From Phyllostachys edulis (lineage: Eukaryota; Streptophyta; Magnoliopsida; Poales; Poaceae), in assembly GCA_036346405.1 (NCBI GenBank), contig CM070546.1:101190826-101254825 (forward strand): a DNA stretch of 64,000 nt, in the 5' to 3' direction. Below the pieces are notes generated by a model. It saw only the letters and a list, made by a program, of their open reading frames with translations. It ran no database searches and was not told the origin of the DNA. Below are positions 46,540-56,400 of this stretch, piece by piece (within the stretch, counting starts at the first letter, position 1; every line of letters begins with the position of its first letter). A program made the translations under genes and the position numbers.

Positions 46540-49500
46540 TGTGAGACCCCGGGGTATTTAGCTTATAATACTTAGTCATCCAATTGACCCTAGCATCACA
46601 AACAAAATATCCCGTGCGTCGGGAAAATATGTACATCCCAGAAGATGCTGTACATACACCCTTTTACAAAATCATGCATCAATTCCATACAAGCATAGAA
46701 CCAAGCACGAACTAGATTAAACAAAAGACATACATAATAGGGTTATTACAGCAAGGGCTAACCGGCCACAAACACAGCTAAAAAGCTAAATAACAGCGGA
46801 AGTAAAAAGCCATAAGATGGCAATAACAAAAGCCATACGGTTTGCCTTTAAGCCCACAAGGCAAACTGACTGGGCCGCCAACCTAGTCGTCGAAATCGAA
46901 GTCCGTATCACGATAGTCAATCCCTTGGGGATCAACTTCCTCTGCAACAATTTAGCAATGCAAATAAGTATAAAAATGTACTCGCAAGACTTACAAGTAA
47001 TAGCCTATACATAGCTACATGCAAGCTTTAATCAAAGGAGTAGGTTGTAGGTTATTTTCAACATAAAGCAATTTTCCTTTGCAATAGTACAATAACTTGA
47101 AAGCAGTTTTGCAATCTGTTTTTAATGTTTAAATAATAGCGAGACAACAATAATAATAATAGATAGATGACAACAACAACCTGGAAGTGACTAACCCAAT
47201 AGTCACCACAACAATAGCATGAATTACCCATTCATACCACCCACAACAAGTTTTAATTAAAAAGTTATAGTCTAACTCTCGAAAGACTTCCCCAAGCGTG
47301 TCCATAACCTAGGACGAGGCTATTCGAAAAGTTTATACCCTGCAGGGGTGTACCAATGTACCCACATGTCAGACCGCCTTTTGCCACAAGATTAAGCACA
47401 CTACCTTTGGTATGCCAGCACGGCTAAGTCCTACGAGACATTTCCAATGGATTGTGCTAATTAGAGTCGCACGTATGGGGGTTATCACCTAGCGGACCGC
47501 CGTTAAGGGCTCCCACTAAGGACCCACACGAAGAGTAGGATGCACCGCCCAAATTTAAGCAATGCATGGTGCTCCTCCTTTCCCAACAACAAATATTTTT
47601 CTTTACAACAACCATCAACGACTCATTAATTAACACCTCCCAAAGTACTTAGCCAAGAGAGGTCCCATATCCCCCTCGTGTGGTTAGCATGCAAAAATGC
47701 TTGGTTTAGTGTAACAAGATGTTCGGTCCTTGTTGACTTAGGCACCATTCCAACACACAAACAGATCACACCAACATCCAATGTGCCCAAGTCCAAAACA
47801 GTTTTCATTTTCAGTTTTTGACTTTCCAAATTAACAAAGCACAAGTGCTGGACATAAAGGAATAATAGTAAGATTTGTGTGATCAAGATCATCGACTAAG
47901 TCGATGACCGCCCAATACTACGATAGCTAAGCATGACTAAGCAACATTAACTCGTCAACTATTAAGTGACAAGAGCTCATCCAACGAACTCCAATCACAG
48001 CAAGATAATCCTAGGCTCAGTAGTAGAGGAATAACATTTACCTATAGATTATGCATCTAGAGGATCAACTAATCGATCAATAATTTAACAACAAAATAGA
48101 GCATGCAATACATACAATTTGTAAACAAGATATTTATACTTTGAAATTAATGGGATTAGTATGATCAAATTGCTTGCCTTGATGGTAGCTCTCTTGCTGC
48201 AGAGGATCGCTTTCGAACTCAACGAACTCGCCGGCACCTAACGAAAGAACGAAAAGAACCGATAAGAATGAAGAACACCGAAAGACTCAAAAGCCAACTT
48301 CCACCAAAAGCTCTGAAATTTCTACAACAGGAAGAGCATGATTTTTAAGGAATTTAGCAATAAGAACCAATTGATTTGGATTCTCAATGCAAAAGTTATG
48401 GCCAAAACAAGTTTGGCCAGTTGGAAAAATTGCTGAAAAATTCACCTCGGGTACTGTTCACCCGAAATTAAATTTTTGGCATAAATTTCCAAAGAGGTGT
48501 TGCACCTGAGATTTTTATGGTAAACAAAGCACCACATGAGATGAACAACACAATTTGATTCACCTCATTTGGAGCTAGGATGCATTTTATATGATTTTTC
48601 AAAGACATGAAAAAGGAGCACAAAATAAATGCAACCACAAAAATAGTAGCATGCCTAAAACCTATTTTAAAAATAAGCTTACTAATAGAGTAAACCAACA
48701 AAGTTGATTTCACTCAAAAAGGAGCTACAGAGAATTACTTATGCATTTTTCAAGTTAAAAGAATTTTTAATGCAACAAATTAAGCTAATCTTAATTTAAA
48801 TCTACTAACACAAATTTCTGGAGCAAAACCAAGCTTACAACCATTTTTAGATTAAAGCTTAATTAAAACCAGAACTAACAAAATTTGAATCAACCTAAAA
48901 GGAGATAAAACGAATTAGCTAAGCAATTTTGAAGTTTAATACAATTTTCAGTTTACAAATAACTCTTACCGGGTTTTTCTTTAAACTAAACCGAAAAGGA
49001 AAAGCCTGGGCCATCGATCTGCCATCCAACGGCCCACAAAGCGCTAAGCACAGCGCACACACGCTCAAGAAATGCAAAGGAAACCGATGGATCAATATCC
49101 AACGGTTGAGATTGATGTGAGGTTCGGACGGTCCGAACGGCACATCAGATCTGGGCCGTTGATCGAAATCCAACGGCTCACATGGACGGAGCAGAAAGGG
49201 TGGTCCGAACGGCCCAACAGATCTAGGCCATTGATCTTGAATCCAACGGCTCACGATCAATGGAGTGTAACGCACGCGCCCGAGGGAGAGAACAAGAGGC
49301 TGGGCCCCACTGTCAGTGACTTGTGGCCCCGCACACGTGTTTAAAGCGCCCGGGGGGTGTTTAAACGCACAGGCCCACCTATCAAAGGCAGTAAGGGTCG
49401 GAAAAAGACGGCGATTAAATGCTAAGCCATTAATTAACAGTGATTAACCATGATTTAGCAATTAATGACCTGAATCTCTGTTCAAAGGTGACGCACAGTG

Positions 49501-51755
49501 CGCGAGAGGCTCGGGCCCACTCGACAGACACACAGAGTGAACTTAAAGCCACACATTAATTACTAACCACTTATTAACACTGATTAATCAATGATTAGCA
49601 CTTAATGAGGAGATCTCTGTCCTAACCGGCCACGACATAGTGCCATCCCGTCTGACAAAAAGTCGAGGGAACTCCAAGGCTCACCGCTGGCAACTCCGGC
49701 CACGGCGGCGCGAACCAAGGACAGCAACGGGTGCGTAATAGCAATGCGCACCAACTGGTACCACTCACGACGGCGGTGACGACCCGAATCAACGGCGGCG
49801 GCCGTGACGACGCGGCGGTGCAAACACTACCAAACGATTTAAAAGCAAGAGGAGCTCTACAAAGAGCTCAGAAGCGGTACGCCAAGCTTCTAGGGACTAA
49901 TGTGAAGCTACCTTAGCACGGAGAGGACCAGAGGCTGCCGGAGTTGCTCCAGCGACGAAGCACAGCACCAGCGATGGAGACGACAACGAGGAGATGACGG
50001 CCTAAGCAAAAAGAGCAAGACCGGGTCATCAAGAAAGCTTCAATAGGGCTCACATAAGGTCCATGAGTAAGCAATTGAAGAAAGAAGCCCTTACCGGAGC
50101 TGAGGACGAAGAGGGGTGATTCGGCCAAAAAGATCCAAAACCCAAAATTAAGCCGCTCCTATGAAAGCAACCTAAAATTAAGTTAGGGGAAAGAACCACG
50201 GTGGTGAGAGGCTCAAGGCTGAGCAAAATATTGGAAGAAAGACCACTTTGGAACTCTGGCTAGCACCGAGGAGCTTCAAGGTCCAAAGAATGGCGCCAAG
50301 TGCTCATTGGTGTTTTGAGCTCAACAAGCGAGAGCAAGCCGAGAGGGAGTTTAAAGGAACACCGGGGAGGAGCAAGGGGCTTTTTATAGCCGGGAGCAAA
50401 GGAATGAGCCAGCAAAGCTCCATGGTGCACCTCGGTCCATGCTCGCCATGGGCAAGCAAAGCAGTGGAGGAGCCGACAAAGGAGACTTTGGGGCGAAAAG
50501 CACTGGCGAAGATTAAATGCTTCAAAGAAAGAGCCATTTAAAGGACTCAAAGAAGTGACAAGGCGCTGCTCTCCCACGCTTGTGCGCTGGCAATGGCGCG
50601 GGCGAGAGGTAGGGGACGAACAGGTGCGGTGTGGGCCCCACATGTCGATGAAACAAACTCAAAGCGGCTTGGCTAGGTTGGAACAGATAGGTTGAGCCTA
50701 ACCCAATCGGTACGAGCTTAAACCATAGGATAGAAAATGGACGGCTACGATTGATTGGGACAAAAGGAAAAACCGAAAGGCACTCGAAACATGGAGCGTT
50801 AGATTAAGATCTAACGGTCCAGGTCCATTGGTACGCTTAGTTGGTTGGGCTCGACCAAAAGGTGCGAGCCGGTTTGAACCAAGCGACCGAGCGCAACGCG
50901 GGAAAGCACAAGCAGCGTTAGATCAAAATCTAACAGCTGAGAATGCGCGCGTGATTGAGAGGGCTCGGGCTGGTTGGGTCGCACCAGGAAAGGAGTTGGG
51001 TTCGAGCCCGAGCCTGACTCAGACCCAACAGAGTTAACCCAAGGTTTGAATTTTGAGTTGAAACTTTGAAGAATAATTAGAGATAGCAAACTAACTCCAA
51101 AAATTCTGAAATTTTGACTGGAGGTTCCTAGCTCCAGGATAAACCTTGTATAAATTTTTTTTATGCAGAGGTTTTCTATGCAAAGCATTTTTCTCCAAAA
51201 ATTATCAAATAATTTCTAAAAATTATGAAATTTTTCTCAAGGCTTGTTGAACACAAGATTCTCAGGAGTTTGACCAAGAGTCAAATTCCTGGTTGTTTGG
51301 ATGCTAGCCTCCAAAAATTATCAAATAATTTCTAAAAAAATTATGAAATTTTTCAGAGGAGTCACATTAGGCAAAGATGCCTAGAACCAAGGAATTTTTT
51401 TTTCAGGACCAACACAATCGATAATTGAACACAAGATTCTCAACAAGGAGGTCATGACTTTAGTCAATTGGAGATTTAGGTTTTGATTTCCTAAGTAGGA
51501 GGAGAATAGGCAAATCATACAAAGGAATCGGTGCAGTGGCTCTGCTGACAGAAAGTGCAACAATTCCTTTACAAAGCCAAATTACGAATCAAAAACCTCT
51601 TGTAGTCTGTTGCTAAAAAATGCGATTAGTCCTTCAAAACATCAAGATGCAAGAAAAGTTTTAATTTCTCCTCATTTTCTTATATTTGAAACACACACCC
51701 AAGAAAACAACACCATTGCATAATCTGAAATCTCTCTGAGATTTGGGATGTTACA
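46540..51755 (+). mobile_element. Solo LTR, 5216 bp, Gypsy type
   Basis: It starts TGTGAGACCCCGGGG and ends GGGATGTTACA (TG...CA). Its direct flanks are AGCCT at 46535-46539 and 51756-51760, a perfect 5-bp duplication. There is no gag or pol inside. GC-rich parts (49000-49350, 49620-50640) give only low-complexity or short ORFs. The first bases resemble the LTR start at 63975. Its length is exceptional for a solo LTR. An unrecognised non-coding internal region between two LTRs cannot be fully excluded, but no internal repeat of the first bases was seen. Confidence 0.8.
51636..51679 (+). repeat. 44-bp perfect direct repeat, copy 1 (inside the solo LTR)
   Basis: This 44-base stretch starting AAAACATCAAGATGC recurs exactly at 51853-51896, outside the LTR. 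The surrounding sequences are not alike. Confidence 0.85.
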
Positions 51756-51760
51756 AGCCT

Positions 51761-52906
51761 ATATTTGATTTCTTTAATTACACTTGATTACTTTTAGATC
51801 GGCCAGGATCAACGTTCCCAAACAAGCCCTTACAAGAATTGAGAAAAGTCCAAAAACATCAAGATGCAAGAAAAGTTTTAATTTCTCCTCATTTTCAGAC
51901 ATGTTATTTTAATTATATACTTGTAAGGTACAAGCTCGGATTTATAGCGATGGCTAACACTACGAGGTCACTTAGGGATTACCTCTACATTAGGACTTGG
52001 CCATAGTTTATAACATGGAAATCTCTTAAGAAAATGTTTACGAATCATAAAAAAATGTAGTTGTTAACGAATAGGGGCAATATGTACTGATAGTAGTTAG
52101 CACAATCCAAATGGAAACATCCAGGTCTCTTTTGTTTTTAATACAAACATCAGTGCCTGAGATCAAATGCTGTTGGAAGCCTCCATCTAACTGATAGTAG
52201 TTTGCTTTCTAAAATTTGATTTCTAATCAACATGATCCAAACAAGCACATGATCCAAATTGATTTCTAATCCTATAGAATAGTACACCACACAATTAACC
52301 TCACCAAGCTAGGCTGCAACCATAGTATGCAAAATGTATCTGAACAAGCCATTTCTTTCCTTTGCCTTCTTGATATCTTCTAATCAAACATGACTATTCG
52401 GTTAAAAAAATCGGTTTCACACGTATGCGCTCTTGCCATTTCTTCTGAGGATTGCATGCTTACAGATGTTCCTTGTAAACCCTAGGGCCAACATCTAAGA
52501 CAGATGCGTACCTCAAGCTAGCATGCATGAATTCCAGAGTACTCGTTTTGATACCATATTCTAATCTCCAATCAATAAGGAGAAGATCTTTCGGGCATAC
52601 ACGGACACATACCTTCTAAGAAGTGGGATGAAGATCAAGGGGAAGAGCAACGACGGGGAGGAGGGTTTCAGACGGAGAACGATCGCCGTGAGGAGGGTAT
52701 GTCGGCGTGAGGAGGGTGAAGAACGGCGACGAAGAAGCGGCACGAGACGATGGTCGGTTGGGAAGACGGCCAATGTGCGTGAGGACAAAGCAGGAGCCGA
52801 GGACGGAAGCGATTGGGATGGGAACGGGAGTAGAGAGGAGGCGCACGGGAGAAGACGGGAAATTTTTTTTGAAGAACTGCTTGGGCCAAAACTCTCAGGT
52901 AGCCAC
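51761..52906. other. No intact gene; possible transposon interior
   Basis: It begins with the continuation of hairpin module B (to about 51810), then the second 44-bp repeat (51853-51896), then AT-rich sequence. A GC-rich block at 52620-52860 resembles the start of a minus-strand reading frame, but its product is Ser/Arg/Pro-rich with no domain. GATACCATATTCTAATC near 52550 resembles a reversed methionine-type primer site, but no LTR follows. Confidence 0.35.
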
Positions 52907-53092
52907 TGTCACGCCACGAATGTTGGCGTGACAACCTTACTTGTCATGCCAGAAGATCTGGCGTGACAGATGCCACGCAAGCCCTCCACACTAGCACGAC
53001 GCATCAGCGAGGACTTGCGTGGCAACTTTAGCCACGCCGCGATAGGCGGCGTGACAAAATATTTTCGTCACGCCACGGGTAATGGTGTAATC
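52907..53092. repeat. TGTCACGCCA palindrome array, right
   Basis: Inverted repeats lie at 52907-52933 (TGTCACGCCA/TGGCGTGACA), 52942-52968 (TGTCATGCCAGA/TCTGGCGTGACA), about 52971-53024 (TGCCACGCAAG/CTTGCGTGGCA with a long loop), 53031-53055 (CCACGCCGC/GCGGCGTG) and about 53067-53092. They are the same motif family as 44907-45395. The array ends about 400 bases before the next gene. Confidence 0.82.
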
Positions 53093-53492
53093 AAAAGGGT
53101 CAGAATTAGAAATAAAGTTTGCGAGAGGTTAACTTTAAAATAATATTAAAAAAGGATTAATTAATAAAAAAATTTCGTAAAAGCTAGGTTGAATTTACAA
53201 AGTGTACCTAAATGTTACCGGTGCCGAAAAAACAATAAAAAAGGGAAAAAACAACCGGGCCTCTCAGTTGGGCTTCCACGGCCCACATCCGCAGGCCTAC
53301 CATAGTACCATCCCCCGTCCCATCCCAAAGGACCCAAACCCTAGGAAGGCAGCAGCCGCATATCCCCGACCGCCATTGCAGCCGCAGCTCCAGACTCCAG
53401 AGGCCGCGGGCTTAGTTAGGTTTTAGCCAACCCCAGTAGCAGAGTAGCGCGAGCCGCAGGCAATTGTTCGATCGGAGAGGGGAGAAGAGAAG

Positions 53493-56400
53493 ATGACGCA
53501 GAAGCAGAGCCTGTTCAAGGGGCAGAGCAAGAAGAAGTCCATCCCTCCTAATCGCCACGGCAAGGCTCCCCACGTCCGTAAAGGTATGCGTACCGACCGG
53601 TCGATTGGCGCGCCATTCTATCGTAGCTTACCTCCTCTTTGATTCCATTCTTGGTTTCTTGTTCCTTGTTGCTGTGGTGTGCTCGTTTGATCGATTAGTT
53701 CGTTCGACTCTTGCAGGGAAGAGGGCCGTGAAGCCGACCAAGTTCACCAAGGACATGGACGCCGACAAGGTATGGTCTAGCATACTATATGCTCCCTCAT
53801 GTTAAAAAAAAGAGAGTACATGCTTCCTCTATCAAATCGCCTTTAGAAAACAAGATTCAAGCCCTTGTTCTAGTTTTGGGTGCTTTAGTGTAATTTGGTG
53901 TTTAGGTAATACTAGTCCGCGGTTGCTGCTAATGTGTACAACCCTATCCCCACACCATGGTTATTAAGGCGAGGCGAGGCGACCTACCCCTCACACCTTT
54001 TAAGCGCTAAGGTGTGAGGCGAGGCGACGCCTTACCCACATCCTAAGACGCTAAGGCAGCAAATAAAATGAGCATTTTAGCAGCAGATATGTACCTTGTT
54101 GTTGCTAATTCTTGAGCCCATGTAGCACCCATCCTCCTTTCCAATTGCTCTTCTCCCATGTAGCATCCATCCCCTTGCAAGTTTCAACATATAGATTGCT
54201 CTTCCCCTATGTAGCATCCATCCCCCATGTTTCCTGAGTAGTGGAATTGGAAGTTGTACAAGATCTTTAATTATCTGGAACTTAACTTCTTGGGCTAGAC
54301 AACACACATTTTACCTCCTTTTATATTCCCTAATGATTAGATTCGATTATTATACACCAGTGTTACTTGGACATAGACACGAGTGTCCAATTCGTCAAGC
54401 TTGAAAATATAGGATTTGAGGAATCATCTAATATATATTAATTTTGTAATAAAAAAAATACATATACTTTTTTATTAGTAAATGATATCAATAATTCTCA
54501 AATAGCACATAAAATAGTTGGTAAAACAATTGAAACATGTAGTATCACCGGAGTATTCTGCACAAAGGATCACATTCTAGTTATGTACAGCTGGAAGCCA
54601 CAAAGGTTGTTGCTTGTGTCCAATGTCCTCGAGAGAAGAGAAGGGAACAATAAAGAAAGAGTAAAGTACACTGTAGGTCCCTAAACTTGGCAAGTGGGTT
54701 CATTTGGGTCCAACATCTGTCCAATCCGCTACCTAATCTATTTAAGTGTGTCAAGCGAGTCCAAAATGCACCCAAGTCGGCAATTGACCGTGGACGGAGC
54801 GTTGATCGTGACGTGGACACTCCAAAGACACTCCAACGTGGCTCCACCTCACCTCACTAAATCTCTCCTCCACCACCTTTCCCTCCTCTCTCTCTCTCTC
54901 TTCCCAAATCGAGCCACTCCACCTTCTCCCGCCTCTCTCGCCTCTGTCGCTTTCTGCTCAAGTGGCGCCAAGCCCTTCTCGCCTCCTCCACCTCCATCGC
55001 TCCCTCGCCCTCGGGTCCTCTGGTGCATCCTCGGCTGCGCCTCGCTCCCACTGGCCCATGGCGCACACTTTCACCCCGCTCTCGGTGCGGTTTGGCCCCT
55101 CTCGAGGCGGTGCGCGACCACGCTTCTTGCAGTGATGACGCCAAGACAAAGCGCGAAGCTTGAGCTTGATTTCGAGGTCGCGGACGGCTCGCGATACCGG
55201 ATGAACACGACCGTAGGCTCCACCTCGTGCGAGTAGGCAACGTCGATGAGGTCCAGCGCGTAGGTCTCTACGACGGCGCCGTTGGGGCGGCGGCCCATCA
55301 CTAGAGGCGAGGGCTTGGCGGGGCACTTGAGTTGGTGGTGGTTAGACGTTGGCGCGACGACAACGTGGTGGTACGGAGGAGGCTATGGTGGTTGGGCGGC
55401 GGCGGCGGCGGCGGCGCCGTGGTACCATTCGTGGTGTCTTGGTACTATTGGAGTTTGGGATCCGGCGCGAGCCGAGGCAAGATTCGAAGGCTCGCGGCGG
55501 GCGTCGTCGACCATGTTGAGCACCTCGTTGACGAAGAGTGCGGGCTCGGCCAGATCCGCCTCCGCCGTCGTCTTTCGCTGTTCCTTCCATACTTCCGCCC
55601 CGGCCCTATAGTCTTGACTAGCGGGCGGGTCTTGAGCGCGGGAAGGAGGCGGTGAGGAGCCGCAGCTGATTGATTGGAGTCGAGGGTGGTTCGGCCGCCG
55701 GCTGGGACGGCGGATTGATGCCCTCCCGAACGCACGGAAGAGGGCGGTGTGGATCTCGACGGCCATGGCACGGCCAACGGACGCGACACACCACCTCCTA
55801 CTCCGCTAACAGCAAGCGGTCCGGCCAGTGTTCGACCACGTGGCTTTCGCTTCTCCCACGGCCAGCCGATCATGGCCGCACCGCTCGCCAGAGGCTCGAC
55901 TCGGCGCTGCCGCGACTGCACCGCAAGGCGTGCCTCTACTCAGTCGCTTACGGCGACGGCCCATCACCACCGGGACTTCGCCACCGAGACCTCACCTTCA
56001 CCGATGGCTCCTCGTGGGTTCTCAGTCGCGACCTCGTGGACTGTACCTCCTCGTCGGCCAACCCCACCTCCCGCTCCTCCTCCATCACCTTCGGCCCTCC
56101 GTGGCCAGTCTGCCGTCCAAGGCCCTTCACCCCAATGGTCAAGAACCCCAAGATGGAGACGTTCTACGGCGCAACTCATCTAAGATCGGCGTGGGCAAGG
56201 CCCCAAAGCGTGGCCGAGTCCGACCTCCGCCGACCCTTCCAATCGGCCATGGCAAGATCATGGAGAGGCGACGCGAACGGCGGCCCGGAGAACGCCCACG
56301 CCACCATGTCCTCCGCTAGCCGCTGCGCGTGGGCACGCAAGCTAGGTCGGCGAGTCCACGCCATCGGCCAACGCCCACGCCATCGTCAATTGCCAGCTTA

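Noticed and set aside
52510..52560. Reversed methionine-type primer-binding site as evidence of another LTR element
   Set aside because: No LTR end (TG/CA) or second copy was found beside it, so the match is too short to support an element.
44511..53100. One simple insertion that interrupts the Gypsy 3' LTR
   Set aside because: The missing part of the 3' LTR does not resume after 53100, and no target duplication joins the two sides. The LTR is truncated rather than split.
54694..55630. ORFs of up to 180 codons in the left half of the nested MULE
   Set aside because: Both strands are open in several frames because of high GC, and products are low complexity. Only the aspartic-protease-like pieces to the right have family motifs.
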